In this document: positions 53,376 through 60,253 of the stretch, one piece after another
Layout: each line of letters starts with the position of its first letter
Position numbering within the stretch: position 1 is the stretch's first letter
DNA from: Kofleriaceae bacterium
GTDB lineage: Bacteria; Myxococcota_A; Polyangia; Haliangiales; Haliangiaceae
DNA length: 64,000 bases
Direction: 5' to 3'
NCBI GenBank assembly: GCA_024762925.1
Contig: JANTGM010000015.1
Coordinates: 19,944 to 83,943 of the forward strand
The notes under the pieces: model-generated
Seen by the model: the letters and a program-made list of their open reading frames with translations, nothing else
Told to the model about the DNA's origin: nothing
Database searches by the model: none
Position numbers and translations under genes: made by a program

Positions 53376-54754
53376 CCACAGGCAAGCTCCTAAAGCTTGT
53401 GCTCGACAATGCGCGCCGCCATCGGCGAGAGTTTGTGCTCTCGGGCTTTGGCATCGTGGTTGGTGTTGCGGCCTTTGTCTTCTTTCTCGCGCTCTCAATG
53501 GGCGTTCGCAACAAGGTACTCGAAGTCTTCCCCCTTGAGCGCGTCGAGGTCATTGCACCTACCGCGGGCATGGCCGGCGTGGATCTCACCCGTCGTATGG
53601 ATGAGTCCACTGTCGAGCAGATCCGGAATCAGAAGGTTGTTGATGTTGCGTCGATCATTCCACGCATGACCATCGACTTCCCGGTCTCGCTCTCAGGCTA
53701 CTTCGAGGGCAATCGCATGGCACTGGAGTTTATTGGCGACGGGGTCGATCCTGCCTATGTTCGCGAAGACGACATTGGTGAGATGTTCAAAGACTGGGAA
53801 GCCGACGACACGCCACTGCTCGACTGCCAGCTTCCCAAATTCTCATGTGACGGGCTCTACTACTGCGAGCGCAGTGACATGAAGTGCCACCACCGCGTGC
53901 CGGTGGTCGTTTCGCGAAACCTCATCGAGGTCTACAACAAGAACTACGCGAAGTCTCACGGCCTTCCCGTCATTGGTGAGATGGAGCAGTTCATCGTGCA
54001 GCGCGGCGGCCTTTCCAAAATGCGCCTGTACTTCGACCTCGGCCAATCCGTCGTCGATATGAATCAGAAAAACCTCAAAGCTGAGCCAAAGCGGGTCGAG
54101 GGGGTCTTGCTGGGCATCAGCGAACGTGCGATTCCGCTAGGAGCCACCATTCCGATTGGCTATGTCCAACGCTGGAATCGGGAGTATGTCGGTGAGAAAA
54201 GTGCGACTGCCTACTCGTCCATCATTGTCGAGCTCAAGCGAAAAGAAGATGTGGCTCCTTTTGGCAAGTGGCTTATCGATGTCCCGAATCTCCGCCTTGA
54301 AGACTCGCTTGGTGAGCGCTTCGCCTCCATTATCACCATCATCACCCTCATCTTCATTGTGATCGCTTTGGTCATTGTGACCATCTCCGCCATCAACATC
54401 GCCCACTCCTTCTTCATGCAGGTGAGTGAGCGGCGTAAGGAAATCGGCCTCTTGCGTTCCATTGGTGGTACACAAAACAACATCCGCATGCTGTTCGTGG
54501 GTGAGGCTGCGTTATTGGGCTTTCTTGCGGGGCTTGTTGGTGTGGCATTGGGGGTTGCGATCGCAATGGTCGGTGACTGGGCATTTGTGAATCACACAGC
54601 CGATTTTGCCTTCAAGCCTAAGACATTGTTTGATTTTCAGTTGTGGATCCCGCTCTGTGGCCTTGGGGTGGCAGTGCTCTTTGGAGTAATCGGTGGTGCA
54701 CTTCCGGCACGTAAGGCCGCGAAAATGCAGCCAGCGGAGGCTCTGAGACAATAA
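53372..54754 (+). CDS. FtsX-fold ABC permease with Cys-rich periplasmic loop
   Basis: A 460-residue permease with one N-terminal helix, a large periplasmic domain, and three C-terminal helices of the FtsX domain (MQVSERRKEIGLLRSIGGTQ; EAALLGFLAGLVGVALGVAI; ALPARKAAKMQPAEALR). The periplasmic domain has CQLPKFSCDGLYYCERSDMK plus another Cys nearby, a cluster unusual in MacB-type permeases that may form disulfides or bind metal. It works with the upstream ATPase. The cargo is unknown, possibly one of the preceding lipoproteins. Confidence 0.88.
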   Translation: MTTGKLLKLVLDNARRHRREFVLSGFGIVVGVAAFVFFLALSMGVRNKVLEVFPLERVEVIAPTAGMAGVDLTRRMDESTVEQIRNQKVVDVASIIPRMTIDFPVSLSGYFEGNRMALEFIGDGVDPAYVREDDIGEMFKDWEADDTPLLDCQLPKFSCDGLYYCERSDMKCHHRVPVVVSRNLIEVYNKNYAKSHGLPVIGEMEQFIVQRGGLSKMRLYFDLGQSVVDMNQKNLKAEPKRVEGVLLGISERAIPLGATIPIGYVQRWNREYVGEKSATAYSSIIVELKRKEDVAPFGKWLIDVPNLRLEDSLGERFASIITIITLIFIVIALVIVTISAINIAHSFFMQVSERRKEIGLLRSIGGTQNNIRMLFVGEAALLGFLAGLVGVALGVAIAMVGDWAFVNHTADFAFKPKTLFDFQLWIPLCGLGVAVLFGVIGGALPARKAAKMQPAEALRQ

Positions 54755-54772
54755 CAGCTGCATTCTGGCCAG

Positions 54773-54791
54773 ACCTAAGCCATTCTTAGGT
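54773..54791. other. small hairpin after the ABC permease gene
   Basis: ACCTAAG, CCATT, CTTAGGT form a perfect 7-bp stem 19 bases after the permease stop. There is no U-run, so it may be only a weak terminator. Confidence 0.4.
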
Positions 54792-54867
54792 GGTCATGCG
54801 TACATTTTAGGGCTTCGCAATTCTCTGGCCCCCCTATGTCATCTCATGTACGGTCCGCCTGGATTCA

Positions 54868-54879
54868 CCCTCTAGAGGG
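54868..54879. other. 12-bp perfect palindrome ahead of the kinase
   Basis: CCCTCTAGAGGG is a perfect palindrome about 22 bases upstream of the kinase start. It may be an operator, but there is no matching partner. Confidence 0.4.
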
Positions 54880-54900
54880 CGATTCATTTTGGCTCCGAGC

Positions 54901-57684
54901 ATGTTTGTAGCTAGCAGAGAGCAAGTCCCACTCCCCCGGCCGCCAGGCCACATAACCTCTTCTAGAACCAAAGGTACGGCCTTGAACAAGCCCATTCCAT
55001 TCGGCAAATACTATCTCCTCGAACGCATCAACGTCGGAGGTATGGCAGAAGTCTTTCGAGCCAAGCAGTTTGGCGTTGAAGGATTTGAACGTCTTGTAGC
55101 GGTCAAGCGAATTCTGCCCAACATTGCCGAGGACAAAGAGTTCATCGAGATGTTCGTTGATGAAGCGAAGATTTCTGTTCAACTCAACCACGCCAACATC
55201 GCGCAAGTATTCGATCTGGGACACGAAGAGGGCTCGTACTATATTGCACTAGAGCACATCCACGGCCGCGACCTTCGAGCCATTTTCGATCGCAATCGCA
55301 ATCAGGGGGAGCCGATGCCGGTTCCTCAAGCGTGTTTCGTGACGATGAAAGTCTGTGAAGGCTTGGACTACGCGCACAACAAGCGCGACGAATCCGGACG
55401 CGAACTATCGCTTGTGCACCGAGATGTCAGCCCGCAAAACGTCATCGTCTCGCACGAAGGTGAAGTCAAGCTCATCGACTTTGGCATCGCGAAAGCGGCT
55501 GGTCGTGGCTCGCAAACACAAGCAGGTATCCTCAAGGGAAAATTCGGATACATGTCTCCCGAGCAAGTGCGCGGTTTGCCCGTCGACAGGCGCTCAGATG
55601 TCTTCTCATGCGGCATCGTTCTCTACGAATTGCTCACTGGCGAGCGCCTCTTTGTGGGCGAGTCCGACTTCTCCACTTTGGAGAAAGTGCGCAATGTTGA
55701 GATCCTTCCGCCGAGTACCTACAACCGCAAGATTCAGCCAGAGCTTGAGCGAATTGTTCTGAAAGCCTTGGCTAAGGATGTTGAAGATCGCTACCAAAAC
55801 GCGATCGATCTTCACGATGAGCTGCAGGCGTTTGTGTACACCTCGGGCGAATTCTATTCTCGCAAAGACCTCGCAAGTTGGATGAAGCAGCTGTGGTCCA
55901 AAGAGATCAAGGAAGAAAGCGCCAAGCTCGCTTCCTATCGTGACATGGCTCCTCCTTCCCTTGCCGGTGGCGAGGTTGTCGCAACAAGCGCAGGCAGCCA
56001 AGAGGTGCGAGCACAAACGCTCTCGCTCAACGCTCAGAAGACCAATCCTCCCCCCATTCCCGGGAAAAAGTCTCCGCCTCCAATCAAGGGCCGGCCAGGT
56101 AAGTCGACCACACCAATGCGTCCCGACGGCGCTTCGGCAAAAGGCACCGACCTCGACTGGGATGAAGATGAGCTGGAAACCTCAATCTACGATGAGGAAA
56201 CGCCGCTTGAAGATGCCGAGCAAGTCGGGCCGCCAAGTCACCCTACACCTGCGATGGCCCCTGCTGCGTTGGCAGCAGCCGCTGCTACTGGCACACCTAC
56301 TGCTCCAGCGTTGACCGGCTCTGCGCTCAGTTCTTCTGGTCCAGATACTGTCAACACGTCAACCGAAGAGCCCGACTTGTCCTCATTGGTGGCAACCTCC
56401 CAAGGTTGGGATGCCCCCAATCCCACCCCCGAGCTTGGAACCGCACCAGCAGAGCTGGCGGAAGCTCCCGATCGGGTGGCCGATGGTTCCAACCGGACCA
56501 AGGCGCCAGCTGTTCCTGCTGCTGGAGGTGTCTCCGAAGTTCTGCGCATGGCGAGCATCGCTCCACCGGCCAGCACTGGGAGCGACTTTGGTGCACCGCT
56601 GGTTCCTCAGACTTCAAAGCGCAGCAATCTACTCTATGCATTGATTGCGGTTTCGATCCTGATTGCCGGTGGCATCGTGGCCATCGTTCTGGCAAGCACC
56701 AATGGCAAACCCTCCGATTCGGCTGGCGTGGCAACGGGCGAGCCCGGACTTGTTGATGACATAGCTGGCAAGACTGTCGAAGACAATGTCGCGAACCCGC
56801 TCGAATCGGACGTTCCCGAGCCTGGGCCGGTTGTGACAGGAATCGCCAACGCCGAGACCGGTCTCGATCTGATCGTCAATCCCCCTGGGGTCAAAGTGAG
56901 CTTGGATGGTCGCCCCATCGGCAAGGCTCCTCTGCAGATTCGCAGCCTGCGCCCCGGTGAGCACTTCATCGAAATTGAAGCGCCTGCGGGTTTCTTCAGC
57001 AAGAGTGAGACAGTCACCGTTACACAAGACAAAGCTGACCGAGTCGAGATCAAACTGGTCGCGATGAAAATCACAGGCACCTTTGATTCGGACCCTGCTG
57101 GTGCAGAGGTTGTGTTGATCGCCGATGGTGTGAGCCAGACGTTGGGAACTGCTCCTGTTGATGCGGTCATTGATCCGCGAAAGCGCTACGAGGTTGTTTT
57201 CAAGAAGAATGGCTTTGCGACAGTTACGCGACCTGTGGAGATCACAGGGGACACAGCCCTGAGCGTGGTTGGAACGTTGGCAAAAGCGCGTCCTAGCTCC
57301 AAGCCCATCATTCCGGGCGGAACGGGGCTCAAGCCCAAGCCCAATACTGCTAAGCCCAATACTGGCGGGGTCGCCACAGTTGAGCCAAAACCCAAGCCAC
57401 TTGAGAACCCGGTTGCACCGAAGGATCCAAAGCCCAAGCCTTCGGTTGTGGATAGCAATGCAACAGGTACCTTGCTGCTGAGCGCCAAGCCGCCGTGCAA
57501 CATCTTCATCGATGGTCGCGACACAGGCAAGCGGACGCCACAACGCAACATCAAGCTTCCTGTTGGCAAGCATCGCATTACGCTTCTCAACAACGCCCTT
57601 GGCATCAAAGAGAGCTTTAACGTCAAGATCACCGCCGACAAGGCGACCAAGGCACTCAAAGACTACACCGACCAAATCGACTAG
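54901..57684 (+). CDS. Ser/Thr protein kinase with PEGA domains
   Basis: About 927 residues. The start is uncertain: ATG 54901, or TTG 54982, which would begin LNKPIPFGKYYLLERI right at the kinase. The kinase domain has INVGGMAEVFRAKQFG, VAVKRI, LVHRDVSPQNVI and LIDFGIAKAA, then GYMSPEQVRG. A long Pro/Ala/Ser linker with charged segments precedes one transmembrane helix (LIAVSILIAGGIVAIVLAST). The periplasmic part has a PEGA domain (DLIVNPPGVKVSLDGRPIGK), a second weaker one and a third near the end (LLLSAKPPCNIFIDGRDTGK). Such kinases are typical of Myxococcota. The substrate is unknown. Confidence 0.92.
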   Translation: MFVASREQVPLPRPPGHITSSRTKGTALNKPIPFGKYYLLERINVGGMAEVFRAKQFGVEGFERLVAVKRILPNIAEDKEFIEMFVDEAKISVQLNHANIAQVFDLGHEEGSYYIALEHIHGRDLRAIFDRNRNQGEPMPVPQACFVTMKVCEGLDYAHNKRDESGRELSLVHRDVSPQNVIVSHEGEVKLIDFGIAKAAGRGSQTQAGILKGKFGYMSPEQVRGLPVDRRSDVFSCGIVLYELLTGERLFVGESDFSTLEKVRNVEILPPSTYNRKIQPELERIVLKALAKDVEDRYQNAIDLHDELQAFVYTSGEFYSRKDLASWMKQLWSKEIKEESAKLASYRDMAPPSLAGGEVVATSAGSQEVRAQTLSLNAQKTNPPPIPGKKSPPPIKGRPGKSTTPMRPDGASAKGTDLDWDEDELETSIYDEETPLEDAEQVGPPSHPTPAMAPAALAAAAATGTPTAPALTGSALSSSGPDTVNTSTEEPDLSSLVATSQGWDAPNPTPELGTAPAELAEAPDRVADGSNRTKAPAVPAAGGVSEVLRMASIAPPASTGSDFGAPLVPQTSKRSNLLYALIAVSILIAGGIVAIVLASTNGKPSDSAGVATGEPGLVDDIAGKTVEDNVANPLESDVPEPGPVVTGIANAETGLDLIVNPPGVKVSLDGRPIGKAPLQIRSLRPGEHFIEIEAPAGFFSKSETVTVTQDKADRVEIKLVAMKITGTFDSDPAGAEVVLIADGVSQTLGTAPVDAVIDPRKRYEVVFKKNGFATVTRPVEITGDTALSVVGTLAKARPSSKPIIPGGTGLKPKPNTAKPNTGGVATVEPKPKPLENPVAPKDPKPKPSVVDSNATGTLLLSAKPPCNIFIDGRDTGKRTPQRNIKLPVGKHRITLLNNALGIKESFNVKITADKATKALKDYTDQID

Positions 57685-57705
57685 AGACTTGGCAGTGCAG
57701 TAAGC

Positions 57706-57729
57706 TGGACCATTCCCAAGAATGGCCCA
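57706..57729. other. 10-bp hairpin between kinase and operon
   Basis: TGGACCATTC, CCAA, GAATGGCCCA pair with one mismatch, ending 3 bases before the GTG of the amidohydrolase. It could act as a translational or transcriptional control element rather than as a terminator. Confidence 0.4.
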
Positions 57730-57732
57730 GAA

Positions 57733-58506
57733 GTGATTATTGATGCACATATCCACGTAGGTTGCTGGGACCACCCCGACTTCTTGGGGCGGTCCGTCAG
57801 TCTCGAAGACACCATCGCAGTACTCAAACAGGCGGGGTGTGATGGAGCTGCGCTTTGCCCAACCGATCAGTGCAAGAACGCAGCACTTCTCGCCGATGCA
57901 CATGCTGCAGTTGATGATGGCTATGAAGGCAAGCTATGGGTCTTTCCCTGGGTGCGGCCTGGGGATTCTTCGGACGCAGACATCGCGTTCTTAGAGGCGA
58001 ATCGCGCCAAGATATGCGGCATCAAGATTCACCCCTCACTCTCAAGAATTCGCATCACAGATGAGGGCTTCGCACCGCTGCTCGAGATTGCCAATCGACA
58101 CTCGTTGGTCGTGCTTGTGCATTGTGGTCGTTGGCAGGAGATTGCGAGCTTTCGATTCGCGGTTGAGGCGGCGAAGCGATATCCGCAAGCAAAGTTCCTC
58201 CTAGCGCATGCAGGTGGTGATACGCCTCCGCTCGCAACCAGCGCGGCCCAACTGGTGCACGATCAGCGCGTAGAGAATGTGTGGTTCGAGTTTTCGGGGC
58301 TTCGCGAGTTTTGGGTGATTGAACGCAACTGCGCGCTGCTCGGTGCCGACCGCTACTTGATGGGATCCGACTACGGTCTCGCTCACCCACTGATGTACAT
58401 CGGCGCCGTCCAGGGCATGAACCTCTCCAGCCACGAGAAGGAGAAGATTCTGTCTGCAAACGCTTTGGCTCTCTTTGGGACGCCGGTGCAGGGGAGTTCG
58501 TCTTGA
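57733..58506 (+). CDS. amidohydrolase-family (TIM-barrel) protein
   Basis: A 257-residue amidohydrolase with GTG start. The metal-site strand is IIDAHIHVGCWDHPDFLG (HxH). GIKIHPSLSRIRITDEGF has the Lys/His site, VVLVHCGRWQEI is a His after the sixth strand, LLAHAGGDTP and LMGSDYGLAHP (Asp) complete the barrel. It most resembles the amidohydrolase_2 branch. The TTGA overlap couples it to the ATP-grasp gene. Substrate unknown. Confidence 0.85.
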   Translation: MIIDAHIHVGCWDHPDFLGRSVSLEDTIAVLKQAGCDGAALCPTDQCKNAALLADAHAAVDDGYEGKLWVFPWVRPGDSSDADIAFLEANRAKICGIKIHPSLSRIRITDEGFAPLLEIANRHSLVVLVHCGRWQEIASFRFAVEAAKRYPQAKFLLAHAGGDTPPLATSAAQLVHDQRVENVWFEFSGLREFWVIERNCALLGADRYLMGSDYGLAHPLMYIGAVQGMNLSSHEKEKILSANALALFGTPVQGSSS

Positions 58507-59591
58507 AGACCATCCTTGTGACCGGTGCTGGCGGCCCGCTTGGAGTGAACTTCTGTCGATCGCTCCGAGCTGCGGGGGAACCTCTTCGCCTCATTGGAAC
58601 CGATGCCAATCGCTGGCACTTGCCACTGAGCCTCTGTGATGAAACGTACCTCATTCCCCTCGCCAAAGAGACAAAAGGCTACCGAGAGGCATTGGGGGAG
58701 ATTGCAGAAAACGAATCGGTCGACATCATTGTCCCCACTCATCCTGTTGAGGTACGTGCAGTCGCCGCGCTTCGTGACTTGGGCGCGTTGGCGGGCATGA
58801 AAACAGCCTTGCCCACTTCCTCAGTCCTTGATGTTACGGACGATAAGGCAAAGACCCAGGCCATGCTTCTTGAGGCGGGCTTGCCGGTGCCACAGACGCA
58901 TCTTCTTCACACCGAAGAAGATGTCCACTCAGCCTTTGCAAAGCTGCAGCACGACAATGACCCAGTCTGGGTTCGCGGTTCGGGGGCTCCGGGGCTGGGC
59001 ATCGGCGGCGCGGCTCTGCCATGTCGGAGCGTGTCCGTGGCGCTGGCTTGGATTGAGCACTACCAAGGCTTTGGCGGCATGGCTGCCAGCGAGTACCTAC
59101 CGGGCGACAACCTGAGCTGGATGGCCCTCTTTAGCCACGGCGAGCTTGTGGCCAGCGGCGCGCGCGAACGCCTTGAATACGTCTTGCCGCATGTCTCACC
59201 CTCCGGCATCACGGGGGCGCCCGCAGTGAGCCGAACCATTGAGAATTCTGAGCTTGCTAGCATGGGGGAGCGCGCAGTGCACGTTGTCGACAAAGCCGCC
59301 CATGGTGTCTACTTTGTGGACTTCAAGGGCGACAGGGAAAATCGGCCGCGCATCACCGAAATTAACGGAGGTCGCTGCGGCACCACCATCCACTTCTACA
59401 CCAAAGCTGGATGCAACTTTCCGCACTTGCTCACCCAACTCGCTTTTGAAGGCTCGCTGGAGCCGCTCAAGAATGCGCGATCCTGTGTTGCGGGCGGCCA
59501 GTATTGGATTCGAACGCTAGACTGTGGTCCGGCCTTGGTTCGCGAGCAAGATTTTGATAGCTATCCGATCGCAGGCTTGGAGGCAACGTGA
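58503..59591 (+). CDS. ATP-grasp enzyme (carbamoyl-phosphate-synthase-like)
   Basis: A 362-residue ATP-grasp protein from TTG 58503. The N-terminal Rossmann-like part (MKTILVTGAGGPLGVNFCRS; LPLSLCDETYLIP) is followed by the ATP-grasp core (DDKAKTQAMLLEAGLPVPQT; GAPGLGIGGAALP; ASEYLPGDNLSWMALF; RPRITEINGGRCGTTIHF). The last has the metal ligands E and N. It resembles small-molecule or carbohydrate ligases of the CarB-like group, which join a carboxylate and an amine. Its product could be processed by the flanking amidohydrolase and HAD phosphatase. Confidence 0.85.
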   Translation: MKTILVTGAGGPLGVNFCRSLRAAGEPLRLIGTDANRWHLPLSLCDETYLIPLAKETKGYREALGEIAENESVDIIVPTHPVEVRAVAALRDLGALAGMKTALPTSSVLDVTDDKAKTQAMLLEAGLPVPQTHLLHTEEDVHSAFAKLQHDNDPVWVRGSGAPGLGIGGAALPCRSVSVALAWIEHYQGFGGMAASEYLPGDNLSWMALFSHGELVASGARERLEYVLPHVSPSGITGAPAVSRTIENSELASMGERAVHVVDKAAHGVYFVDFKGDRENRPRITEINGGRCGTTIHFYTKAGCNFPHLLTQLAFEGSLEPLKNARSCVAGGQYWIRTLDCGPALVREQDFDSYPIAGLEAT

Positions 59592-60253
59592 AGTATTCAG
59601 TGGCATTTGATCTCGACGGCACTCTCTTGGACCTCCCTGTGAACATCGAGAGCGCACGGGCTGAGATTGCAGCGATGTTTGCGGAGTTTGGCTACCACGA
59701 GCCAATGCGCCCCATTCTCGACGCAATCAACCGTGCGTCGGCCAGCGTGGCAACGCGTGATGAAGAAATCTATCCGTTGATTATTCGAGCGCGAGCGATT
59801 CTAGACAAGGCAGAGGTGCTCGCGGCTCAGAGCGCCACACCACGTCCAGGAGCCGTAGAGGCGATCGAGAGCTTGCGCCGATTGGGCATTCCGCTCGGCA
59901 TCGTTACGAACAATTCGCGAGCCTGCATCGTTCCAGCGCTTGCCGCGCTTGGATACACAACTTCCGACTTCGTCGTCTCGACTCGCGATGAGGTGCGGCG
60001 TCCCAAGCCCGCGCCCGATGGGCTAATTCGAGTTGCATCCAAGATCGCGGCTGCCGATGAGAACATGTGGTACGTCGGAGATAGCCCGGTTGATGTGAGC
60101 GCTGCGGTTGCTGCGAATCCGCAAGTCGCGCCAAGTCTTCGCGCAATCGCGATTCCCGGGCCACGTTCCTCACTGCAACAGCTCCGCGCAGCTGGCCCTT
60201 GTGTCTTCTTCGATACGATCGGCGAGGCGGTCGACCACATGGTTCGCTCTTAG
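59588..60253 (+). CDS. HAD-superfamily phosphatase
   Basis: A 221-residue HAD hydrolase: nucleophile motif VAFDLDGTLLDLP, motif II LGIVTNNSRAC, motif III Lys in RRPKPAPDGLIRV and motif IV YVGDSPVDVSAAV. The helical cap is of the small C1 type. It overlaps the ATP-grasp gene by 4 bases and is convergent with the giant transporter gene, sharing 4 bases at their 3' ends. The phosphate ester it acts on is unknown. Confidence 0.85.
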   Translation: MKYSVAFDLDGTLLDLPVNIESARAEIAAMFAEFGYHEPMRPILDAINRASASVATRDEEIYPLIIRARAILDKAEVLAAQSATPRPGAVEAIESLRRLGIPLGIVTNNSRACIVPALAALGYTTSDFVVSTRDEVRRPKPAPDGLIRVASKIAAADENMWYVGDSPVDVSAAVAANPQVAPSLRAIAIPGPRSSLQQLRAAGPCVFFDTIGEAVDHMVRS

